A DNA stretch of 64,000 nt from Struthio camelus (taxonomy: Eukaryota > Chordata > Aves > Struthioniformes > Struthionidae): NCBI RefSeq assembly GCF_040807025.1, contig NC_090953.1, positions 23,854,997 through 23,918,996 of the forward strand. The letters are read 5' to 3'. Of this stretch, positions 51,640 through 62,060 are shown in pieces. How positions within the stretch are numbered: the stretch's first letter is position 1; the number at the start of each line of letters is the position of its first letter. The translations under genes were made by a program, and so were the position numbers. Under the pieces are notes generated by a model. The model did not search any database. It was not told the DNA's origin and was given only the letters and a program-made list of their open reading frames with translations.

Positions 51640-52205
51640 AGTGTATCAACCAGGAGATTAGGTTAAATCTAGTGCATTAACTGAAAAGGGTAGGAATCAA
51701 AAAGCCAAATAAATCATAGATGCAGATTGATTTATATGGTTTAAATAAAGCCTTTCAAATAGAGATATTATCCACTGGAAACCCTTAATGAAAAGTTAGC
51801 AATCTTCTCAGTAGCAGAAATACTCTCAGCATGAAGGCAGGACATCTATTAAAGCCAGGAAAATTAGATGAATGGAGCTCAAAGCCAGTGATTTTTAATA
51901 CACCAGTTGGACATTGCAAATTTAAGCTAATGCCATTTGGAATTAGTTCTGCTCCCAAGGTATTTCAAAGAGTAATTTAGGAGATATTTGAGGGATTAGG
52001 AGGTGCCGAAGTTACAGTAGGTGATATTTTAATTTGGACTGTGGAACCTCAAGGAACATCATGAAAGACAGAGGCGACTTCTGCAGACAAGCAAGAGGAA
52101 TAAAGTGGTATCTGCATATTTAAGAAGTTCAAATGCCATGATATAATTGGCCTCAGGTGAATCATGTTAGTTATGGTGTTCTCCAGAATAAACCAGAACT
52201 GGCTG
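51640..52205 (+). mobile_element. Ty3/gypsy-type retroelement fossil, reverse transcriptase region (decayed)
   Basis: Translating across frames recovers RT landmarks in the correct order. KKP followed by L-N-K-A (frame starting 51,696) matches the RT N-terminal region. FSVAE (51,805) lies at motif A. LDEWSSK, FNTP, KLMPFGISSAP and FQR lie in one frame from 51,861, followed by EIFEGL and VGDILIW ending at 52,037. EHHER and RLLQ follow from 52,054, then NHVSY near 52,160. Known Ty3/gypsy (Metaviridae) RTs carry exactly this series. Breaks seen: an in-frame TAG at 51,978-51,980, TGA and TAG codons in the upstream frames, frameshifts between the blocks, the motif A aspartate lost (Glu), and the catalytic Asp-Asp pair reduced to Gly-Asp. 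No LTR, gag, protease, RNase H or integrase was recognised nearby. It cannot be functional. Confidence 0.8.
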
Positions 52206-52880
52206 ATGAAATGACCTTCAAAACTATTTTAACATCGAGGCTAAGATGCTTTAAGAAAGACAGCAAGTTAAGCACTAAATGCTTCTGGAAAAGCACCCTT
52301 TAATCACTACCCAGCTACGGTTTGGAAATTTATCCATTGAGAATGCTCTGCCAGGGTTGCTCACCCTTGAATCCCTGTCCCAGAGATCTTCTGAACTCTG
52401 ATGGACATATCGAGCCAAGACATGATTTTCAAATCCAAATATGAGTCTTAGAGGAATCGAGAGTTAAAAAAAAACCAACAAAACCTCAATTGGAAGAGGT
52501 GAAATGTGCATCCATCCAGCCATCTGCCATACAGTGGTCTTCTAGCAGCCTCCAAAGCAAGAATGACCTGAATGTCACCAGAGGGCTCTGGGCTGTTTGA
52601 AAGGGCCCGACCATACCATTCCACCTAGGAGATCCCCACAAAGCTATCTCTATCAGAAGCAAGGAGGTAAGCCATGAATTATTTTCTGGGTTGTAAAGGA
52701 AGGGGGAAAAATGTGAAGAGTTGAGCCAGAGAAGAAAGTGTCAGCAAAGGCTTTAATATCAGAAAATGCTGAAACCAAAGACGATCATTTTCAGTGAATT
52801 TTTCGTTAAAAGAAAAACTTTTAAAAGGTCAAAATTCTACAGTTGCCCAAACATCCTGTCTGGAGATACCCCAAATGGAA

Positions 52881-52910
52881 AGCGGGTTTTGTTCAAGCGG
52901 GTTTTGTTCA
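52881..52910. repeat. Perfect 15-bp tandem duplication
   Basis: AGCGGGTTTTGTTCA occurs twice without a mismatch (52,881-52,895 and 52,896-52,910), inside an AT-rich tract. Identity suggests a recent duplication. Confidence 0.85.
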
Positions 52911-53189
52911 AGGCAAATTTTTCGTTCAACCCTGGAGAGAAATGATTCCATGTAATAGCTGAAGTCGGAATCAGGTATTTCAAAATAATTAAAACTTTCA
53001 AATTGATCAGAGCTGAATCCTTCTTCCCCAAGACTGTAGTTTACTCAAATTCCTCCTTTCCCAGTTTAGGACAGCAAATACTTTTTGCATCAGGGAAATT
53101 CCCACACCTCTTTCTTGCCAACTTGCAATTTCATAGCTGTGGCAAAAGTCACTCTGGCTTTTCCCTGCCTGCCCCCATCCTCCTCGCAG

Positions 53190-53900
53190 CGCAGCTCTTT
53201 GGGAAAGAGGCACGCGGTGGAGCGAAACGCAGGGGAAGGCTGACGGAGCACCGTACACAGCAAGGGCTCTACCAAAAGGGAGCCCTTCGCCAGGAGTAAT
53301 TCACCCTCCCTGCAACTGTACAAAACGTTGCTTCAGCTCCAGGACTCCAGCTGGCAGTTGCTTCCTTGGCTGCAATGAGAGTTTCGAGGCTGGTGCTTAG
53401 CTCTCCTTAGTGTTACGGGATGTGCCTCTTTCGAAGGAGGACTGGATTCCTAATTGCGAGCACTGCTGCTTCCTGATGGCCCTTTTTGCAAAGATCACTC
53501 CTCTTCTCTCTCCTGCTAGCACCGCGGGAGCAGGAGAGGTTCGCGGGCCTCCTTAAAACCAGCCCAATGCCTTCAGCCCCGGGAAGACGGTCCCTCTGCC
53601 GCCAACCCTCCTGAGAACGGTCTGTGATCCGCGTTTCCCCGGGCCGACTCAGCAGAAAGCCCGCTTGCTAATTCTCTATTATCCGAGCTCTGGAGGGAAG
53701 GCGTTGCAGGGGAGGAGGGAAGCCGAGAGATGTGTTTGTGGGACCAAAATAGCAGCCGCTGTGCAAGCAAAGCACGCTACGGCTGCCCTTTAATTGAGGG
53801 CTGAATTCAGCAGTTTCTGCAGCGAGCACAGTCCGTTCAGAGAGCGCTGGAGGCTGCGCTGGCGCTGCCGCGGGTAGTTCTCACTTGGGAAATGAGATAA
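53190..53900. promoter_or_regulatory. Moderately CpG-enriched tract, possible promoter or enhancer
   Basis: CpG dinucleotides are clearly more frequent than in the surrounding DNA (for example ACCGCGGGAG, GTTCGCGGGC, CCGCGTTTCCCCGGGCC, GGCGCTGCCGCGGG). Size and density look short of a classical CpG island. There is no TATA box or exon I can tie to it. A 5' non-coding exon of the neighbouring gene is one possibility. Confidence 0.3.
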
Positions 53901-56199
53901 TCCGCTCTGATAGGGGAAAACTGAAAGGGTTTCATTGCCCAGCCTCGGCAGAGAGCTGTGTGTTGTCCCTTACGGTCTGCCCTTGCAGCCACCAAGACCC
54001 ACGCTGACAGGGGTAGGAAACCCACACTCCACCCGACCTTCTGCTGGAAAAGCCTTTCGGGCAAACCCAAGTGTCTTCTGTTGGCTCCGCTGAAATATTT
54101 GTCTTCAAAGACAAATCAAGGAAGAGTCTCTAACCGGCTAAATTCCCAGCCTTTCCACAGGTTTCTATCTTGAAAGCACATGTTTTGCTCCCAGGGTCGC
54201 TCTGCCCCTGAAACAGAAGCATTTGCTCCAGTCACAAAGGCAAATTCGTGACTGAAAAGAAACTTCATTTTTCCAAAAGCAAGTGCTAGTATCTTGCCAC
54301 CCCCTCCCACCTGAGCTGCAAAAATACACCTCTCTCATGTTTTTTCTTTCAAGAAAGCAAGCACTTGCTATCCCACCCAGCCCAGCCGTTCGGGATGACC
54401 ACACTGCCGGCACATGGCAGATTTCCGGGCCCAGCACAGCCTCCTGGGCTCCCTGCAAAATGAGGGCTGAGTGAAGAGCTGACTTACTAAACCTACGCAA
54501 TGCCCGTAGTGCAACCTTGCGCTAACACCTGCAAACAGCTTGCCCAACGCCTGCCCCTCTGCGCCCTGGTCACTCCATGGCGGTATACCCCAGCTGGAGG
54601 CACTGAGACCATGAGATCCCACCCGCAGAGACTTTGCACTCAGGTCGAGGCAACTTGGAGAGTTTTTCCATCTCGGAAACAACAGCCAGGGAAGGGCTGG
54701 GCTTGGTGCAGCGGTCCCTCGGCTTATGCCCCTGAGCACGCTGCTGCAGAGATGCGGGGCAAGTGAGTACCACTTGCCAGAGCATGCCAGGGAGGGGAAG
54801 TGAGAGAGAAGACAAGAGGAACGGGCTTCCTATGCGCTGGGAATTAGACAAGGTCAAACAGGCAGGAGAGAGTCAAAGTGTTACTCTGTCTGCAAGGGTT
54901 CAAGGAGCCACTGAACCGTGTCACCTATTTGCCTACCTGCAAAGGAGAGCCAGAGAGCGGGATGCAACCACAGCCACATGTAACCTACCCTGCCGGAGGC
55001 CAAAAGTGGGTGGAGATGAGGCGTCTTAGCAGAGAGGCAGGTACAAGGGCCATACGAAGATTGAGAAGTTGCCATTGAACAGTGACAAGAGCAGCTGTTG
55101 TTTTTCTTTTGCTGTTTACCAAAAAAAAGAAGAAAAAGAGGGGGAAAAAAAAGGTATTTATCCTGTTTATATTATTGCTCTGGATCAACATATTAATTAT
55201 TGATACAACTAGAGACGAAAGCAGTCTCCAAACAGCTTCTATTGCATCAAACTCAAATGCTAGGTTTTCATCCGTCAAGCACCCTGGAAGAGAAAAGCCT
55301 AAGAGCAAATCTATAAGCGGAGGTGGGAGCAGAGACAGAGGAAAGGCCATCCTGCTGAGTGAGACATCGGCTGCGAAGCCCACCGTTTGCATTACGCCGG
55401 GAATAACAGAGCAATAGGTCAGTCCTCGAAGACTTGCTGCTAGGCACAACTTTGCCATCAGGACCTCCAGCTTGGGAAGTGATGCTTTGTCACTCGAAAT
55501 CCTCTTGCACCCCCTCATTCCCTTCCTCACCCCTCAGTCCAGGCAAAGGGCTGCTGTGGTCGGCCAGCCCAGAGCTGGCTGCAATTTAGCACGAGCAGAA
55601 ATAACCACTGTGGGCACACATAGCTTGTTTTTCAGGGTGAAGGTTACAATGAAAATACAAGCTTCTGCCAACTGCTGCAAATCACTGCTGCTCCACTGAC
55701 TTGGACAGACCTGCGCTGGTTTATAGCGGCTAAAGTCCTGTCCCTTCTTCATATCAGCTAGACAGCGAGATCTCTGTGCTAAGTGCAGATCTCAGCTTAA
55801 TCTCCACTCTGCAGTGGGCCTTCCAGAATTAGGCAGAGCGATGATCCAAGAATCATCATCGCTGTCTACGAATCAATAATTCGTGCTCAAACCTGATCCA
55901 GATTCTCTGACTGGACTGATGTGAATTTGCCTTCTCCCTCGCCGAGCAGGCTGGGAAGCTGGTTGTGTCCCCCTCCAGAGTCACTTAGACATGGAGGCCA
56001 CTGGGAGGAGAAGCAAGAAATAACTTTCCTGATTGAAACTCCAGGGGAAGGACTGGGGAGACGGAGCCCCGCCGAGTAATTACCTGTGCTGGATTAAGGC
56101 CCAAACACAGCACAATATCAGGGCCGAGTCCAGCTGTGCAGCTTCATTACGACTGAACCGCGTCCCTGGCATTTAGCTGATTTCTTCCTTCAAAGGCAA

Positions 56200-58650
56200 T
56201 TAAAGGCCAATTTGAGCAGTGGGGCGAGAAAGCACCGGAGCAATTCTCACGCTTGAGGGCGGCAGCGCTACGCTCGCCCCGGGGAGTCGGGAAGGAAACA
56301 GCCCGCATCAGAGGAGCTCCCTGCTGCCTCTTGCCCCAACGGCTCGGCATGCCACCAGGCTGGCTTCTCACCTCTCCACATCCCCCTCCTGGCACGGCTG
56401 GCCCCAGCAGCAGCAAGGCTCACCCCGGAGAAGCTCCGCAATGGGCATGGCACGGGGACCACGTCGCTGCGGCGGGTCCTCATCAAGGCCGCTGGCCTCT
56501 GCGAGGGGCTGAGACCCCTCTGCTTCAGGCTAAATCCCAGGAAGAGGGGCAACCCTTAGATATATGGGAGAGAAGGCGCCACCTCCTGAAAGCAGCCTCC
56601 TAAAGCCCCTGCCTCCCTCAGCATCCTCACTGTGACCCCAGCTGAGCTGGCCCCAGCCTCACTCTCAAGTCAAGCACTGGCAATTAAATGTCGCTCTGGG
56701 ATTGCAAGTATTTCTTTTGCAGATGTCGCCTCCTTCCACTTCCCCGCATCTACCAAGGGTTGTGGCTCAGCCTCACACGGTGCCCTCTTGCATCTGTATT
56801 TTTAGGCTAGGAATGGGAGGTTTTTTTTCCCCACTTCCTCCTCCCATCTAGACGTCCACAAACATAAATTAATTAATATGGGCTTCATTTAAAGTACCTA
56901 CTTGAATATTTTCCCTCCTCAGCCCCCGCTGGCCTCCCAAGAGCCACGACAGAGCAGATCTCCGAGATGCTTGCAATGCCAGGGAAGATTTGAGGCTGGC
57001 AGGGAGAGGGAGCTGGCAGGGAGCTAGGCTTAGCTGGGAGGCTTTCTTTTTGCCCCCAGCCAGGGTCTTAGGGCCAGGGGGTTTTGCCTGTATAGGGCTG
57101 TCTCCAAACACGTAGATTCTAGTGAAAATTTGAAATAACCTGCATTAATCACTGGGAACAGCAAGGAGACACCTTGTTCATAGGCAGCATGTGGCTGATG
57201 GGTAGGGTTAGGGCTCTGGAGCGGCATCGGGAGGCAGTGGGCTGGCTCAGGGCAAGATCCCTTCTGATTGTAGGCAGGTTTGCCCGTCACCAGCATTTCC
57301 ATTCCCAGGCAGTCTGGATGCCGGCTGCACGCCCCAAACTTCACACTCAGCCAGCCCGCTGGCTGCCCGCTCCCTCTCGCCGGAGCGGGCTGCCAAGCCA
57401 GGGCAAGCAGCCGGGGCGGTGCCACCCTCCAGCCTCCCATGCCCAGAAGCTCCCGCTGCAGACGTATTTCGAAGCAGCTGGGAAGCACCCGTGCGGCACA
57501 GCCACACTGACGGCACCGCGCCTGCAGTGCATCCTCAACCGCGCTCCCTGCGACAGCGGCTGGAGCTCACAGAATACAAAAGGCAGCTCGCAGGCTTTGC
57601 TGGAGCGTACGTAACGGCCACTGGAGGGGGAGAGGGGATGGGTTTGTGCTGCAAACATGCTCCAAAGGCCCGAGAGCATCCTTGCCGAAACAGCCACGGC
57701 ACCCGCGCATGCCACTGCCACCCCCCAGGCACGGCCCACCCTCGGACGCACTCTGCTTGCAGGGCACAAGCTGGGCAGAAGGGAGAACCAAAGCCGGGGT
57801 GGGGGAGCAAAGATATCACGCTGAGTATTTCACCTTGGAAAAATCCCTGAGCAGCCCCGTGCCTCAGTTTCCCTTCTGCCTGCCAGGGAAGGACTGTGAA
57901 AGCAGAGCGCACAGTCCTGGCTACAGGGAGGCAAGGCAGCGGGTTTAGCACACCGCGGGGAGAGGAGACCGAGGCACACACAAATCTGAATAGTGACACC
58001 TTAACGGCGACAGGAGGCTCCGACTCACCAAACTCCTGAGCATCTGAATGTGCTTCTTTCCTCCCTGCAGACTACAGCAGGATCCAGGGCTGAGCAGGCT
58101 CCTCAAACAGAAGGACAGAAAATGGCTTTAAGGAGCATCAACAGCAGAGATAGGAATTGAACCTGCACCCACCCAGAGCCTCCCTGACCATGGAAACAAG
58201 GGTAGATATAACCCTGATGCCCCCTAAAAATGCTTCCAAATCCTGCACCCGGAAACTGTGACTACCCCTGTTTGCCAGGGGCCGATTGCAAACAGCTGCT
58301 TCATTTAAGGCCCCAAAGGGTCTCCGAGACATCTTGGCAATTTGCCCAGGACTGCGCGCAAGCAGGACCCTCCACGCTGCGAACAGGCAGGATGCTGCAA
58401 ACTGTCCTCGGAGCTCATCGGCATGCAGCGCAGCTCCCTCACTCGGCGATCGCCGTGCCCCCTGGTTATGCAGCATTCACGAGAACAGATTTTGTTTGTA
58501 CAGATGTTTGGGGAATTGCCGCAGTTTGTCTGGATACCTGTGTCCATGCGCGGAGCCAGGGACGCTGCAGGAGCAAGCGCTTGCGCCGCTCCTCGGCCGT
58601 TATTCCTCCGTCCAGGGCTGGACTGCGCGGAAACGGAGCTGGGCAGCACT
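56200..58650. other. GC-rich, CpG-scattered tract
   Basis: GC-rich DNA with recurrent CpG over about 2.4 kb, and long chance open frames on both strands. It includes a MIR-like CCTCAGTTTCCC core near 57,862. No protein domain or splice-linked exon was found. Confidence 0.35.
57856..57890 (+). repeat. MIR-like SINE core fragment
   Basis: CAGCCCCGTGCCTCAGTTTCCC matches the MIR core (TGTGCCTCAGTTTCC) in sense orientation. Only about 35 bp are recognisable. Confidence 0.35.
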
Positions 58651-61111
58651 TTGCCATGGTGGATTTCCCACAGAAAGAAGAGGGAGAGCAGTTTTTGCCC
58701 TTGAAACCCCTCAATAGTTTTTGATCCTGTGCTGTTTAACCTGGAGTCCGAGCGTCTCCGGTGCAGGCAGGTCTCTGGATGTCTTTTGGGCCGCAAACAG
58801 CTCGCAGAGGCTCCCCCCACAAGCCAGGATCCTGGTCTTCAGGCCAAGCAGCTCATAGCCACATGGCTCTGGATTCACTGGAGCAGGCAGGCTTTTCCCA
58901 CCCAAACACCTAGGCAAGCACTTCGAAGTGGGTACAGACCCTCAGGACCCTGGAGTCCAGCCCTCTGGCCATCCCCACACCCCTGTGAAATAGGTATGAG
59001 ACAGGCAACAACATGGGAGGAATCAGCACAGGAAGAGCTTGGAGCTGCTTGTTTGGCCAGTGAATGTGACTGTGGCACTTGAACACCTGGCGGTGACACC
59101 AAGGAGATCTGAGGCATCTAGGTCTCTAATTCTACCTCTTGCAAGGTCATCACCGCATCCTCAGTGCTTCCAGATCCAGATATCGCAACCATGCAAGTCC
59201 AAACCTTCCTCCATCAGTCGGAAATCTCACATTGGAACACAACAACTAGCATTTTGTAAATACACAAAATAACCTCTAAACCTCTAAAAATAAGAGGATA
59301 ACTAGAGGATATCTAATTCATGTGTACGGTTTACCAGGTTTTTAAAGAGAGGCATTTTTCAGTGCTTGAGGTGGCCAGACATTCTCATTTGCCTCCAGCT
59401 GCACCTAAGTAACTCAGATATTTCATTTTTCTAGGTAGGGGGCAGGAATATTGTCCCTGTCAAAAAGGATAGCTTGCAAACAGCCACGCTGATTGAAATT
59501 GGATCCTATGAACTGATAAGTAGAAGTAATCAAGCGGCTGGTGAAAATCAGAGCAGCTTGGGATCAAGGCAGAAGCAGCTGAGATTGCAAGGCTCGTTGG
59601 CTGAGAAAAGCAGGCTGCTCTGTGCTTGTACAGCCCTAAGCGCTGTGCAGGATGAGGCTCCGATGCAGTGCACTGTCACCCATCGTAACAACCGCGGCTG
59701 GGAATGGCTAGAGAGCCAGGCCTTTAAGCACATTGGCACGTGCATGTGGTTGCAGAACTTTTTGAAGGGAGGGGAATCACCAAGACTTGTCCAAAGTATT
59801 GTAATTTACATTAGTGAAGTGTTTCTTTTCTAGTCGTTATGGCAGGGAAAAGGTTGCAGCAGTCATCCAAACGCACCAAATGCCTGCAGACATTGGGTTA
59901 CGCGTACTCTTAACTGAGGTTAATTCTGCAAATAAGTGCTGATGCCTTACAAGGCAGAATTATTGCTATTGCACAGCTGCTCACGGTGCATAAGAAAGAA
60001 AACGCCCCTGTATTGCACAGAAATTGCACCAGCTACAGTAGCACATCTCCTTTTTTGTTAGCCCACACACCTGACACTTAGGTCAGGAAGCAAAGGAGAA
60101 ACACTGCATAGTACTTCTCTGGCTATCAGTCCAGAGGGATTGTGCAATTTTCACAGACAGCAGGGCTCTAGTAGTTGTGCAGCCCAATACCAGCTGCAGG
60201 TAGGTGATCGCATGTTGCGGGTGACCATCACCTCTATTGGAGCTGAAACTACAGCTGGAAAACACCGGTTGCCCTGTCTTAACTTTCAATCCCAGTTCTC
60301 AGCGCAACCTGGCAGCAAAGTCCTCCCAGCTAACACCGCTGGTGGAGCTTCGGTCGCACAAAGAACATCTCTGCAATGAAATCCAAGTTTCACGGGACAT
60401 GGCTGGCCAAGAGGTCTCTTTGCCAACCCCCTTCCCACCCTACTCTCGATCCTCAACCTCTGCAAGAGCTACAGATGGCTCTGTCCAGCACTTGGCTTTT
60501 TTGTGACCAAAATGCTCATTAAAATGCAACAGGAGAGGAATTTTACAGCCGAATGCTCTAGGAGAGGAGGTGGCATCTGCCCGCAGGCTGTCGTGCTGTC
60601 AGTTCTGGGACTCTGGCAGCTGTAAAGGGATCTGTGATTACTGAACTGCCAAGCATCAGTAATGGCAAAGGGAAACAGAAGCAGAGAGAGGATTTCTGAA
60701 AAGGAGCCTTAGCCAGGTGAGGAAAGGGGCAAGTGTCTTCCCCATGCTGGGAAAGATACCTTTGCAGCTACGATTTTCATTAGGAAGGGTTCCTACATCC
60801 CTAGGACTTCCATAAAGCCACACAGAGGTTTCCTGCAGGAAAGATCCCAAGGAGACTGAGAGGAGGTTTCCTTCGGCAAACAACCTTCACATGCACGAGC
60901 AAAGAGCCTCATGGATGAATAAGTCTGACAGGGAGGAGCTGCGGGGTGACAGAGGAAGCTCCCTGGGGAAGGATCTGCCACAGCGGAAGAGGTTCTGCTG
61001 AACAGGTCCCCTCTAGCTATGGGCAAGGCTGCCGGCATACGTTTGCACATAGCAGAGGTAACCAGTATAGGCTTGATCTTTGACTCATGAGGACACGGGG
61101 ATTCTCCTTTT

Positions 61112-62060
61112 CACAGAATCACAGAATGGCCAAGGTTGGAAGGGACCTCTGGAGATCATCTAGTCCAACTCCCCTGCTCAAGCAGGGTCATCTAGAACAC
61201 TTTGCCCAGGACCCTGTCCAGACAGTTTTTGAAGATCTCCAGGGAAGGAGACTTCACAGCCTCTCTGGGCAACCTGTTCCAGTACTCTATCACCCTCACA
61301 GTAAATAAGTTTTTCCTCAGGTTCATATGGAACTTCCTGTGGTTCAGTTTGTGCCCGTTGCCTCTTGTCCTGTCGCTGGGCACCACGGAGAAGAGTCTGA
61401 CCCCATCCTCTCGACACCCTCCCTTCAGATACTTGTACACATTGACCAGGTCACCTCTCAGTCTTCCCTTTTTCAGGTTAAACAGGCCCAGCTCTCTCAG
61501 CCTTCCCTCATACAAAAGATGCTCCAGTCCCCTCATCATCTTTGTAGCCCTTCACTGGGCTTGGTCCAGGAGCTCCATGTCTCTCTTGTATTAGAGAGCC
61601 CAGAAGTGGACACAGTACTCCAGGTGTTGCCTCATCAGGGCTGAGGAGAGGGGAAGGATCACCTCCCTTGACCTGCTGGCAACGCTCTGCCTCATGCAAC
61701 CTTGGATACCATTGGCCTTCTTGGCCACAAGGGCACACTGCTGGCTCGTGCAGGGTCAACCTGTTGTCCACCAGCACTCCAGGTCTTCTCTGCAGAGCTG
61801 CTTTCTAGCAGGTTAGCACCTAGCCTGTCCTGGTGCATGGGGTTATTCCTCCCGAGGTGCAGGACCCGGCACTTGCCCTTGTTGAACTTCAGGCAGTTCC
61901 TCTCTGCCCATCTCTCCAGCCTGTTGAGGTCCCTAGGAATGGCAGCACAGCCATCTGGGGTATCAGCCACTCCTCCTAGTTTTGGGTCATCAGCAAGCTT
62001 GCTGAGGGTGCACTCTGTCCCTTCATCCACGTCATTGTTGAATAAGTTGAACAAGATTGT
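61112..62060 (-). mobile_element. CR1 LINE, 5'-truncated, 3' end intact
   Basis: In minus-strand sense the element runs from the reverse transcriptase core of ORF2 to its 3' terminus. Recognisable blocks in order are LFN, [14 protein letters not shown] (the RT Asp-Asp motif region, FADD changed to LADD), [30 protein letters not shown]...[33 protein letters not shown] and [10 protein letters not shown]...SPSLEIFK. The reading frame is broken by several frameshifts, for example just before the DNRLT block. The copy ends in two ATTCTGTG octamers (61,112-61,127), the characteristic CR1 3' terminus. Length is about 950 bp against 4.5 kb or so for a full element, the usual outcome of target-primed reverse transcription. 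Immobile. Confidence 0.95.

Larger units (their letters stand above)
52206..61111. other. Intergenic DNA with GC/CpG-richer tracts, no gene seen
   Basis: No supported coding exon. The AT-rich tract 52,745-52,995 resembles the tracts at 44,220 and 46,690. CpG-richer DNA lies at 53,190-53,900 and 56,200-58,650. A purine-rich A-tract lies at about 55,121-55,154. Long open frames in 56,200-58,800 follow GC content and lack domains. A non-coding first exon or lncRNA cannot be excluded. Confidence 0.45.

Noticed and set aside
58230..58820. Overlapping long open frames on both strands
   Set aside because: Several frames are open at once, which follows GC content rather than coding selection; no splice-linked partners.
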